A stretch of 64,000 nt of DNA from Asterias rubens (lineage: Eukaryota; Echinodermata; Asteroidea; Forcipulatida; Asteriidae): assembly GCF_902459465.1 (NCBI RefSeq), contig NC_047071.1, positions 8,698,098 through 8,762,097 of the forward strand, written 5' to 3'. Shown here in pieces: positions 23,101 through 37,000 of this stretch; positions within the stretch are counted from its first letter, which is position 1, and each line of letters starts with the position of its first letter. The notes beneath the pieces are model-generated. The model saw nothing but the letters and a program-made list of their open reading frames with translations. It made no database searches and had not been told where the DNA came from. The translations under genes were made by a program, and so were the position numbers.

Positions 23101-26100
23101 TCAAAACCCTGGAAAGAGTCAAGAAAAATCGTTATTGCTTTGGGACAAATGTTTTAAGAATTGTTGGCTTTTGATGTTTTTGTTAAGATGGCCATAGTGA
23201 CTGCTCAAGTATGGTAACCCGCAAAAGAGGCATTACATGTACATAAAGTCAAAGAGCAGCTGGTACTCTCTCTTCTTTGATCTTGTGAAATGTATAACTG
23301 TATGCAGTTTAGTTAGGGTGATCATGTAAAAACATCATTCATTTGAATTGGAATCACCTCAAAATACTTGCATTTAAAGCCATTGGACACTTTCGGTACA
23401 TAAAAAAATTTAAAAGTTCACAGATTTACAAAAAACTTACAGGGTTTACAGAAGGTAATGGTGAAAGACTTCTCTTGAAATATAATTCCATGAAAAGCTT
23501 TACTTTTTGAGAAAACATTAAAACAAAATCAATTCTCGATAACGAGAATTACGGATTTATTTTAAACACATGTCATGACACGGCGAAAAAGGTGCGGAAA
23601 CAAGGGTGGGTTTTCCCGTTATTTTCTCCCGACTCCGATGACCGATTGAGCCTAAATTTTCACAGGTTTGTTATTTTATATAGAAGTTGTGATACTGTTA
23701 ACTGAAAGTATCCAATGGCCTTAAAGTCACCAGGAAATATAATTTTTTTTCTTTCAAACATAAGAGTATATGCTTACGAACAATAAAACAATTTTTTTTA
23801 GGAATTGTTTGTCACGATTTAAATGTTTAAAAAATATATAAAGTTGTTTGGGGGGCTGACTCCACCTACCCCTTTTGTGACGTCAATCGAGGCAGACTTT
23901 GCCTGCAATGCGTATAGTAAACACGTGCAAAGTACATGTACGTCCAAGTCGTGAGTTGGTACATTTCACAAAGTGTTTTTCTGCATTCAGCAGCAATACA
24001 CCTGGTCGGCATTGCCGGAAAAAAACATTTTTTATTTTTTTTTTTACGTACAAACTCACGACTTGGTCCGTACATGTACTTTGCAATTGTGTTAACTCTA
24101 CGCATTACAGGCAAAGTCTGCCTCGATTGACGTCACGAACAGCACCCTCTCGGGTCGGGGTCTACTCTTAAATTTGTAAATAACATAAGAACTGATTTTT
24201 TTAAACCTTAGTTAACTGTTTATTCACATTCCACTCATCAAAACACATATATTAGTGACAAAAGCTTTATTTTGAAAAAATACCACTTCCAGGTGACTTT
24301 AACACGTGCGTACTAATGAGCAATTTACAATCGCCATTCAAGCGCTTGTAATTTTTTAACAAGCATGCACCCAAAGTAGTCACTTTTTTAAGCCAATCAG
24401 CATTGTTTTTCAGAACACCCCTAGCAGGGATAAATGATGAGAGGTATTGATACAGCGCGCTGCCATTGGTAGAGAGGCTGGATTCCATAGTGCTGTTGCC
24501 ACAAAACTTACTGTGTGTACTCTGTTAAAGAAGCGTGGTTTACGAGGGCGGTATTTATCTGACCATAAGTAGGGTTTGTTCTGAACGTCCACCTCCACAG
24601 CAAAAGTGGCTTCTTCTGAATTCATCCCTTCTCTCGCTTTCTTGATGAACTCAGACTCTACGGTATTCTGAAAAAGAAAAAATAGAAAAAGTCAAAGGAG
24701 CAGCAGTGATTTCTGGATTAAAAAAAGTCAAAGGAGCAGCAGTGATTTCTGGATTAAAAAAAAGTCAAAGGAGCAGCAGTGATTTCTGGATTAAAAAAAG
24801 TCAAAGGAGCAGCACTGATTTCTGGATTAAAAAAAGTCAAAGGAGCAGCAGTGATTTCTGGATTAAAAAAAGTCAAAGGAGCAGCAGTGATTTCTGGATT
24901 AAAAAAAGTCAAAGGAGCAGCAGTGATTTTTGGATTAACTCCTTCATATACAATTTTTTAAAGCAGTTATTAAGCAATACATTGAAAGAAAATCTGTCTG
25001 GGTACATATAAAACCAATTTGGTGTGAACAAGGAACAAGGACAAATTGACCAGGTTTGAACCTGCAGCATCCGGGTGTATATGCTGGTGCTCTATCACCT
25101 GGCTGTTCTTGCCTAATATTGGCAGTCTCCCTATATTTGTCAATATCTTCGTTCTGAGGGTCCCAATTATACGTGTACAACTAAATGCACACGTTTTGTT
25201 GACACCAAACTAAAGCAATCATATTGTAGGTCTCTCTTGTGTTCCTGATACATGGTTATACTTTTATTCTTTTTAGTAATTCACTTCTTTTATCAATCTG
25301 TGACTTATTATAAATCAAATTTACAAGTTGTAATCGCAGTTGATATGGAATACAACTGTATGAACAAATTGCACACATACAAATTAAACACAATGTGTTT
25401 TAGATTATAATTATTTATAGTGATATTTATTAATCTTATTATTATTATTATTTATTCGGCCATTTTACAAAGTACAATGGCATTAATTGCAAACAAAGTT
25501 TAGCTACAGGACAAAAATTAAACAAACATGTTGGCATACAGGCAACTAAAGCACTGGTCCTGAATAAAGATGACTGACAGGAAGGTTTGGATACAACAAG
25601 AATCATGTGAAGAATATATGAGAGATGAGGGTAGATTGGGTAAGGACAGGAAATGGAGTGGGAGAGGAAACAGCAGGGAATTTGGAACAGAGACAACCCA
25701 TTTCATGCTGGCCAAATGATGGCTTATACATGTAAATGTCTGTACATTTATTTGTTTCCATGACTTACCTCGACTGTTCCTGTAGTCATGAGCTGTTGAC
25801 GGACTCGCTGTAGCTTGGCCTTGTCCTCATCGGGGTCAAAGATCAACGTCTCCGGGGGAAGAGTCTTATACTGATGGAGACGTGGGCTGTAGGAACCTTT
25901 CTCATACTCAACAAGACATTCCTCCTCAAGGTCTTCTTGTGTCAAGACAGACTCTGGCCTGTTAATCAACGAGAGACAAAAGGGTGATTTCAAAGCAATT
26001 TAGGTGTTAAAGGCAGTGGACATTGTTGGTAATTACTCAAAATAATTATTAGCATTAAACCTCACTTGGTAACGACTAACAGGGAGAGGTTGATGGTATG

Positions 26101-28012
26101 AAACATTGTAAGAAATGGCTCCCTCTGAAGTGACATAGTTTTCGAGAAAGAAGTAATTTTCCATGAATTTGATTTTGAGACTCCAGATTTAGAATTTAAG
26201 GTCTCAAAATCACCCATCTAAACGCACACAAGTTCGTGAGACAAGGGTGTTTTTTTCTTTATTATCTCGCAACTTCGACGACCAATTGAGCTCAATTTTC
26301 ACAGGTTTATTATTTTGTGCATATGTTGAGATACACCAAGTGAGAAGACAGGTCTTTGACAATTACCAATAGTGTGTCCACTGTCTTTGATGGCACTGGA
26401 CACTTTACTCAAATGATGGTTAGCATAAAAACTTACTTGATAGTGAGTAATGGAGAGCTGTTGAAACTGCTCCCTCTGAAGTAACATAGTTTTTGGGAAA
26501 GAAGTAATTTCTCATTAAAATATTTGAATTGGATACAAGACCCTGGCAGAGGTCTCGATTTCAAGCTTCTGAAGGCAAACAACTTGTGCAACAAGAGTGA
26601 TTTTTCTTCCTTTATTCTCTCGCAACTTTGACGGCCAATATCCTTGGGTTGTTATTTTATGCATATGTTGAGATACACCAAGTGAGAAGACTGGTCTTTG
26701 AAAATTATCAATTGTGTCCAGTGTCTTTAGCTTCTCTAATAGTTTTCTTGAGAGAGCTTTAACAACACGAACAAACGCAACAAAGTGTGCAAGTCTTGCG
26801 AACATTGAAGCCATTAAAGTGCGCCAGCTTGCAATGGAAGTGTTGTCCAAAGGGGGACCAAATTTTTGGAAGTTTGCTGGAGACTTGCACAATCTATACA
26901 GAGTGCAAAAGGGTTAGCAAAAAGGTTAATACAAAAATCTTTACATTAGACAAATTAAAGGGAACATTGGTTAATGAAACCATTTGATTGTTTTTATCCT
27001 TTATATGAGTGTAGATATAACTACAATCAAACAAGCATAACAAATATTTCATTTTAAATGGTGGCTAGCGTTTTTGAGATAACGGCGTAATGTTCAGGGA
27101 GGTAGAATCATCCGTAAATGAAATACACAATTTCACATGTCTGAGAAATGTATCTGACAGAAATGTCTCTCAACTTCAAACTCTTAGTGGTGAAAACTGA
27201 TACATTTTTCCATATCCACATTACTTCAACGTGAAGTGATTCTCAAAATGTTATGCTATTCAAATTCTGGGGAACAAAAACTTTTATATCAATCCCTAAC
27301 CATTTCACTTTGAGATGAAACGATTTTATTGAAAGCTCCAGTACTTTTACCCAAGTAAGTTTTTATTGCCAATCATTTTAAGAGTGATTAAAAAACGTAG
27401 ATCAGCTGAAGAAGGACGCAACAGCCCTCTTTTGAGGGCACATCTTTTTTGATGACAGTTTTTTTACTTTTGCCCTTCCCTGGACGGCCTGTGCTTGTTT
27501 TATTGTTTTGCTTTTTTTTGTCCGAAGAATTAAAATAAATAAATAAGAAATAACTGAGCTTAGGACGCTGATGCTGGACCAGGGTGCTCGGAAGGCGACC
27601 ATCAGAGTTTCCAGAGAAGGCGTCGGCTGAAGACAGCCTCTCGCTGACTGACTGACTGACTTACTTACCAAACGAGTGACTTCCCTTTAATAATGTCCAG
27701 AGTACTGGCAAAAATTCTCAAGTTGTGGAGTTTTTTTGTATGATAACTCTAGCCATAGGAACTGAATTACTCACTCTTTAGCATCATCATCTGGCTTACT
27801 ACTGGGGCCTGCTACCTCTTCTGCTGATTCTGGTTCTTGCTTGATACGTTTCCTAATCTCATGATCCTCACCATCTGAATCCGACGGAAGCTCAATCTTG
27901 ACGGATTCCTGAAACCCTGAAGGCGAGTGTTTTGGATCGTTCAAAACTCCTTGCTGTAGAGTAAGATAATGAAGAAAGAGTTGAAAAAAAAAAAATAATA
28001 ATAATAATAATA

Positions 28013-28044
<32 letters not shown>

Positions 28045-31000
28045 CAATAACCACTTTTTATATAGCGCTTTTCACAACAGAAGGACGTCTCAAAGCGCTT
28101 CCAACATTATTACCCCTGGTCACTGGGCCCTAAATCATTCCTTAAACATCTCAGCTCCCTGGGGAGTATACAGCCTGTGCAATAAATATGCCCCACTCGG
28201 CTAAATCAATCACAAGAACAATCTCTGCCCTCGAAGGTGCCCATTTACCCCTGGGTGAAAGGCATGTACATAACAAAGTGTCTTGCTCAGGGACACAAGT
28301 GTCACGACTCCCGAACCCACACTCTGCTGAACAGAATCACAAGAGCTTGAGTTCATTGCTCTAATCTGCTCGACCCTGACACCATACATTGGAATGGTTA
28401 GCATTGTGATGTCACTATTAGAAAATATTACGATGCTATCGCTGAATGAGACTGGTACTAAATTTGATTGAATGGGATTGAGTTTCAAATATCACTGAAT
28501 GAAATTTGGATCACAACATGAATGTGTGTGACAACCATCCTGCATCAATTTAAGGGACCATGGATAAATTAAGATCGCGGTCGCCCACGGGCAGACGTGT
28601 GACAACACAAGATCATGCAAAACTTGTCACAGGCTCCTCCCATGAGGATTAAGCGTTCCAGTGATTTTTACGTTGTTTGTGCATTTTGTTGTTTACATTT
28701 TGGTGCAGATTACACGGACAGTAGCCCACAAAGGGGTGAAGGATTAGTGTTTGCGCTCTAGCTCAGGTATACCATACTACACAGTAGATTTTGCCAACAC
28801 CATTGCTCCATTGTTATACTGTGGTTCTCCCTCAAGACCAGGCGATTGTGTGAAAACGTATGACACTGGGTAGCTGTTTGTTGGAGTTGTCACGCGCCAT
28901 TCGGGCCCGTGACATAATTTATCCATGCTTCCCAAGTTAAACCCTTAATAATCAAGATTAATGCCAAACTTTCTTCTAGCAATGTGAACATCTCATGTGC
29001 AGCTGCTGGCCAGTTGTAACTTCATCAAATTGCTTTGTAAATCTGAGTGTTTTTATTGTGTTTGTTTGTTCGTTGGGGTGTTTGTTGGTGTGTTTGTGTT
29101 TAAGTTGTTGTTGGTGTTTGTGTTGTTTCTATTTTTGTTTGTTTGTTTGTTTGTTTGTTTGTTTGTTTGTTTGTTTTTGTTTGTTTGTTTGTTTGTTTGT
29201 TGTACTTATTGGGGTTTCGTGTGTTGTTCTGTTTGTGTATTCTTACTTCATGTGTTTGTTTTAATGTCCGATGTGTGTTTGTGTACTTGTTGGTATTCCC
29301 TGGTCTGTTTGATGTGGGTTACGGTGTACTATTTTTGTCTACTTATAATAATGTTTTTATCAATGTTTAATTTTTAATGTTATATATTGTTGTATTTATA
29401 TTCATATTTAAATTTATATTTTTACATAGTTTTTAACGATTCCTGTAAGTGGCGGCTTTCCGCTGTTGGATATCAATAAATAAAAAAAAAATAAAATAAA
29501 AAAAAAAACCCTCGTACCTGTTGCCTTAGTGATGCTAGTTTCCTCTTAAGTTTCTCCTGATGTTGTTCCTTTAATCTAGCTCTGGCCATGTAAGCATTCA
29601 ACTGTTGAAGCAAAGACTCCCAATAACCTATGTATGGTAAAGAGGTAAACAAAATCATAATGTTGAGTCTCCCCACAGACAATATTTATGAAGATAATAA
29701 GAGAAAGTCTAAGTAGGATTTGAAACTTTGCATGGTGGAAATACGATTTGGAAAGGTTTGCGGTAACACCATGTAATGACTATCTCTAATGAGTTGGGGG
29801 TGGTTCTGAAAAGAACCGTTGGCGATGTGAATTTTGACCTCACAGATTTGCATTGAACAACTCTGATAAAACACTACGACATTTATCATGTTGAACAGAC
29901 TGGGTATAAGGAAGCCAAGCCCATAACAAAAAATAATAAAACAATCTGGAATTAACCCCCACCCCCCTGCTAGATACATGTACTGTATGTGAAATAGCCC
30001 AGGATAATAAGGACATTCAACTCACTCTTGGCATTGCAACTTGGATAACAACCAAAATCTTTCTGTGTGACAATTAATACTGAGCAGAAGGGTGTTCACA
30101 GGTCTGGAAGCACCAACACCACCACAAGCAAAGAACCAGTGAGCTCAGGCCCCCTGACGTGATCAATTCTGGAAGGTCTACAGACTTTCCAGATTCACAT
30201 TACCAAAAAGATCTAGGGCTTCGTCTGTCTTCAAAAATTGGACCCTGTACTCACCGATATCTACACCAGCATCTCCACTCTTGATACGGCGCATGATCTG
30301 TTCCTTTAAGGCCAACAACTGACTGTGTTTCTTGGCCAGGAATACCCCAGCAACGTCACCACTAACTGACACATTGATTCCTTCACGTCGATCAGCTCCA
30401 TCTGAAAACAAGAAAAATTATAGTTTGGTAAGCACAAACACCTCGCAAGCCAGTCCGTTTCTTGACATTTGACCTAGGTGGTCCATAAATAATAGACTTT
30501 TTGGGGGGAACACAAGACCAATCCACGCACCAAGTTTACATGTATAAGTGAAGTCCTTCTAAAGTTATCGCTCGGACATTACAAAATAAAAATTGCCTAA
30601 ATGACCTTGACATTTGGCCTTATTGGGATCCCAAGACCAATCCACACACAAAATTATGAGTTGATATGCTACATTCTTGAGTTCTGATCTAAAGAACCAC
30701 CCTTGCATGCACACTAAAGGGGTGAAAGAACAGAAACAGTATGCCCCGAAGCCATCCGTGGGGCATAACAGAAAACAATGACAGATTTGTGTGCCACAAA
30801 ACTTTTCCATATTCTATCTACCTTCGTTCAATGTTTCAGTATGATTTTACATGACTCTTTACAACAGCCAAAACCGGATGGCAACAAAACAACCAGACAA
30901 AGTAAAACAAATAATGTTTATTGTTTGTTGGTGTTCCTTTTGGCTCTGTCTATTTCAAACTGTATGGCGACACTAACCTTGCCCTTCGGGTGTGATTTTC

Positions 31001-34000
31001 TTGAGTTTGGTCAGCTCATCCTCAGCAATAACTGTCATGTCCTTCCAGAACTCTAGATTACTGGCTTTCTCAAGCTCCTTGTACACTATAATGTCCTCTA
31101 ACAAATCCTCCAAGTCGGCAATCGTCAAACCCTTTATGCAAGAAAAAAAAAATAATGGTACATTAAAAGTTTACAAATCACAGGCGCAGTTTGTGCAGTT
31201 TGGATTTCATAAATTGCTTTTGCATATTTTGGAGCTCCTGATAAAGTGGGGGTATTTTTACCAAGAGTTGTCTCCAAAGTTAATGTTGGCAAAAAGAAAC
31301 ATTTATTTTCTAAGAAAAACATTTCACCCCTTTATGCATGAAAGAAAAGAAGGGTACATTCAAAGTTTACAACTCACCAGCGCTGGATTATAAGGTCGTT
31401 TGTGCAGTTTGGATTTCATAAAATTGCATTTGCATATTTTGGATCTCCTGGTAAATGGAGTTAGTTGATCAAGAGTGGTCTCCAAAGTGAATGTTGGCAA
31501 AAAGAAACACTTATTCTCTAAGAAAAACATTTAACCCCTTATGCATGAATGACAAAAAAAAAGGTACATTCAAAGTTTACAACTCACCAGCTCAGAGGTA
31601 TAAGGTCCTTGGTGCAGTTTGTATAGATTTTATAAAATTGCATTTGCATACTTTGGAGGTCCTGGTAAATAGATTTGTTTTATCAATAGTGGTCTCCAAA
31701 GTAAATTTTGCCAAAAAGAAGCATTGAGTTTCTAAAAAAAATATTTACTTCAAGATTTTGATTTATGTTAAAACTTTAGGACCTAAAAATTGCAATTAAC
31801 AACCTTAAAGCACTGAGCCACAAAAACTGTCAACCCTTCCATGTGTGGAAGCAAAAGAAACAGGAGATTCAAATTCTAAATCAAGATGTTCATATAATTT
31901 ATAACAACATGTCTTTGTACAAACCTTGAGTACATTATAGGGTTCTTGCATCTCAACAGATAAATCATCATCTCCATCTGGGTCAACGTACTGGGCTAGT
32001 AAATCAATTGGCTTGGCTGAAACATACAAAACAAATTCATCAATAAAAGTAGCATAACAAAAATACAAATATACGGAACTGGGCACAAATTGCGACTTCC
32101 AGCGCTGGATTTTGAAAAAATAATAACCCTCCCCAGTATTTATATGACTTCAACCCCCTCCCCCATCCCTGAAAATGATGAAAGAATACAAATAAATAAA
32201 CAAATATGTAAAAGAACATAAAACATTACTAGACAGGCATGACAGGAAAGCTGGGTTACCTTAGACGGGGTCTTGTTCAATACAAATTACATAAATGTAT
32301 TTAAGACACAACAGAAATCTTTTACCTCGTCCATCTTGGATCCTGATCTTTGACCTCAGCTTGGCTTGATGCAAATGGAACTGAATAAAAAGAAAACCAC
32401 CAAGTTAAGCAAACATTGTAAGGCGGTATCCGAATAGACGGCTACATCTATGGCTATGACTGTTGCTAAGGGTGTTGCTAAGGTAGCCTACAATTCGCTG
32501 CACGATTACGTGACGATCTAGCCATAGCCGTACCCAAAGCCAACAATGCCGACAGGGCCTTAATCTCCTGTACTTATGTCAAGCAATAAAACAATGAGCT
32601 TTCTTATGGTATCAAAGTTTGTTAACTTTTTAGGGTCTAACACAACAAAAAATACGAAAGAGCGGGATTTGAACTGATGGCCTCTGGCTTAATAACGTGC
32701 CAGCGCTCTACTAACTGAGCTATCTAGCCCTTTGTTGGCAACTCCCAAATATGTCAATATCTTTGTTTGGGGGGTGCCTGTCAGAAACCATACAACCATT
32801 TACTGCTGTGTAGCCAGGGATCACACCCAAGTTTTCGTCACAAACCTGGGCAGCAGCAGACAGGGGATCACCTTATGGGGATTGAACTTTTTATTTGAGA
32901 TATCAAATAATACAATAAAAATGAGCTCTCAACAGTTACCAGTTGAAACCACTTTCATGTCTTTATCAATTTTTCTCTTAGTTTCTTTATATTGTTCAAA
33001 GTTTGTGTGTGACATTAGCAAGCATTAAACTAGAGGATGGGAATGAAACTGCTCGTCCAAAACACTATCATGTACTTTCCCCTATGAACAACTTACAGTG
33101 TCTTCTTGTTTTTCCCACTCCTTGAACGATTCCGCTTCCCTCATTCTCTGCAGTTCTTCCTGTTAAAATATTATAAAACAAAAAATAATATTGCTTAAAA
33201 TATTTATATGCTCAAAACCAACAACTAGCTGGTGAATTGCAATGCGCATCTGTGTTGCTACTAGTAAATAAGCTTACTTAGCAGAAATACAAAACTTTGG
33301 GATTGGACAAAATATGGGCTATTCCTTTCCCCCTTTAATGACTGCTTTTCTCAAGAAAGTTGCCAGGCTCAAGGAGATTTTGAAACAAATCCTAAAAACA
33401 CAATTTAATCTTAGTCTAAATCAATACACAGGGTTTGATGTAGATAAAAGCACAATTATAAAAATGGACACTTCTCTATCACCACTTTATGGGTCATTTA
33501 TTTCCATCCTTAAACCATCCAAGCTTTTTGTGTGGAGTATAGAGGCTGAGCAGTCAAGTACATGTATGTAGCACAGTAAGCTTAATCAATCACACGAACC
33601 ATCTCTACCCTCACAGGTACCCATTTACCCCTGGGGTGAAGAGAACCGACAATACATCTCTCTTGATATTCATGCATGTTGTCACCATTCTAACCCAAAA
33701 TGAGGCCATCGGTGCACGTCTCGCCACCACCAGTAACAGCCACTCGATCCTAGTTATAGTGGCTGCACCGCTGGCCTTGTGTTGGGTTAGAATGGTGACG
33801 TCATGCATGAATATTAAGAGAAGCGTATAGTCCAGTGTTGCGTTTAAGGATACATTGTCATGACTGGGATTCAAACCCACACCCTAATCAACCAAAACAT
33901 GAGCCCGGTGCAACAGACCCCTGGCATTGTCCACTATTACTGAGGTCAAACAATAGAAACATGTGCTTGTTTTCGCTCCACACACAAGTCTCAGCCAATG

Positions 34001-37000
34001 ATTGGTCTTCCTTTGACCTCAGTGAGGGCGCTGTTAGTACTTGTGATGTCATATGCAAGGGGTCTATTAGACCGGACAATTGTTTCATTGGATAAACGTA
34101 CAGTGAGGAAGGACTTCCATATCTGTGTTATGATTGGTCCGAGGGCGATGCAATTTTGTCAGCTTGGACTTTCAATTGTCTGCATGTAGTGTGTGCAAAA
34201 TGTTTGTACATCATGTAATGTTGTTTTATTTACTATGTCATGTATACATGTATGTAGGCCTAAGTGTGAATTGACTGCGAATCTGCAAGTGAAATGAATG
34301 GAGGTCAATGGTACATCTTGCAGGATCTGGTCAGGCAGGTACATCTGGTGTTATTCATGAACATCGAAGTGTGACGCCAGATGTTCAGACTAGGGGCAAT
34401 GACAGACCACTTGGCCATGACATACCTCCAGAAGACGATCAGAGCATACTGATCGAAACGTCGAGTTAATCCAACGGTTCTTTTCAGAACCACCCCAACT
34501 CATTGAGAGATTGTTATTACATGGTGTTACAGCAAACTTTTCTATATCATGACATACCTGTACACAAAAATGCAAATCTTCCGATCACATAACACCCATT
34601 TTATATAATCTCCACTGGCTTCCTGTTTATCATAGAATACAATTCAAAATCTTGCTTCTCACATTCAAGGCCCTCCATGGGTTAGCACCTTGCTACATTA
34701 CACATCTTTTACAACAACGTAACATCAGACCAGGCCTTAGATCATCATCATCATCACACATACTCTATGTTCCCAAAACTCGTCTGGCAAGTGACGGAGA
34801 CTGTGCCTTTTCCAGCTGAGCACAGCATCTCCGGAATTCCTTGCCAGACGAGCTGAGGGACACACCTGATCTGTCTACTTTCAAACACAACCTCAAGACT
34901 CATCTGTTCAATTTGTCAGCTTGCTAGTTTCCGGCGCCGAACTATTCCAGATACTGTGCGCCTTATAAATGTTATGTTATTATTATTTTTAAGTGGTCTT
35001 CATTCTGAAGAAACATTACTCACCAGTTCTTTTTCTCGTTGTTCTCTTTCCTTCTCTCTCTCAATCCTTCTCTGTTTTACCTTCTGCAGTTCAAGCTGGA
35101 GTTTGAAAAGAAGGAAGTATTCACACATTAGATATCAAAGTCAAGGAACAGAGACTTATTTGGAAACTTCCCTAGCTTTAACAGCAAGAAATTGTAACCA
35201 CTGCTAAAAATCCCTTGTAAAGAGTGATCAATTTAAAACAAGGCATTGTCTTCCCCTTCTGGAAGGTAAAAACTTCTTGCCAACCAAAATGTACTGGCAC
35301 ATGTGAGTGTAAAAAGTTGCCAGCTGAATGTAAATGCATCTACATAGTTCATAGTGAATTGCTTTACCATAAACAAGCTGTATAAATGAATGGCTTTGTA
35401 TGGACTTATACACAAAAGGAGAGCTAACTGTAAAATAATCCTTCAAAACTATTTGTATCATTGAACACAATACAGACACCCTCAAAAGAAGAATAAATCT
35501 GAATTTAAACTTACCCTGTTTTCTACTTGTTTTGACTTCATTATTCCTTTCCATCGCTCGTTTTCAAGACCTACCAATCCAACCTTTTCATTTTTCTGAC
35601 AAAAGGGGAAAAGTATTGCAACAACCTTCAGAACATTGTATTCTCCTGGTACATTTGTGTGTATTAGAATTGTTATAATCGAGGCAACCGGACTTTCACG
35701 ATCAGGCTTGTGTATAATATAAAAATAACAATACAATTGTAAGTATACAGTATATACTGTGTACACATGTACTTACATACTTTTTTTTCTTTCAGTTTGC
35801 AAGTAATTCAACTTTCTCAGAGTATGTTTTTTTTTTTTTTGCACCGTCTACCTACCCATATGAGCAGCCCAAGTGCATTTAAAGTGATTGACTTTTCTCC
35901 ATAACGTATTTCCAATTATTAGGCTATAAATTGGTTCCAAAGTCTAAATGGGTAACTGCGAGGGTGGAGGTTGATATTGTGAATGAAAAAGCCTGTGGAG
36001 CGATATAAACTGTTGCCTAGGTTGTATACTCCCAATGGAGCTGAGAAACATTAAAAGAGATGTTATTGGCCCTATGACCAGGGCACTAATGTAAAGCGCA
36101 TTGATACAGTTATTGTGAAATGCGCTATTTTAAGAGTTATTATTATTGTTATAGTACCACAATGTCCAAGCTAGCATTGGGTGCATCTTCCGTTTGTACA
36201 TTTGGTATTGGGTGGAAACCTACCACATGCTTCCACAAAGTACCAAATCTTCCAGGCTAGCATTGGGTGCATCTTCTGTTTGTACATTTGGTATTGGGTG
36301 GAAACCTACCACATGCTTCCACAAAGTACCAAATCTTCCAGGCTAGCATTGGGTGCATCTTCCGTTTGTACATTTGGTATTGGGTGGAAACCTACCACAT
36401 GCTTCCACAAAGTACCAAATCTTCCAGGCTAGCATTGGGTGCATCTTCCGTTTGTACATTTGGTATTGGGTGGAAACCTACCACATGCTTCCACAAAGTA
36501 CCACATCTTCCAGGCTAGCATTGGGTGCATCTTCCGTTTGTACATTTGGTATTGGGTGGAAACCTACCACATGCTTCCACAAAGTACCAAATCTTCCAGG
36601 CTAGCATTGGGTGCATCTTCTGTTTGTACATTTGGTATTGGGTGGAAACCTACCACATGCTTCCACAAAGTACCAAATCTTCCAGGCTAGCATTGGGTGC
36701 ATCTTCCGTTTGTACATTTGGTATTGGGTGGAAACCTACCACATGCTTCCACAAAGTACCACATCTTCCAGGCTAGCATTGGGTGCATCTTCTGTTTGTA
36801 CATTTGGTATTGGGTGGAAACCTACCACATGCTTCCACAAAGTACCCCATCTTCCAGGCTAGCATTGGGTGCATCTTCCGTTTGTACATTTGGTATTGGG
36901 TGGAAACCTACCACATGCTTCCACAAAGTACCCCATCTTCCAGGCTAGCATTGGGTGCATCTTCCGTTTGTACATTTGGTATTGGGTGGAAACCTACCAC

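Noticed and set aside
24691..24937. Regularly spaced repeats that might suggest a CRISPR array
   Set aside because: The units are contiguous with no unique spacers, and the genome is animal.
24706..25011. 101-codon frame with repeated FWIKKSQRSSSD units
   Set aside because: A product of the 36-bp tandem array, lying within a CACTIN intron.
28995..29377. Cys/Leu/Val-rich plus-strand frames of up to 126 codons
   Set aside because: They arise from the (TTTG)n tract and flanking T/G-rich DNA inside CACTIN intron 12.
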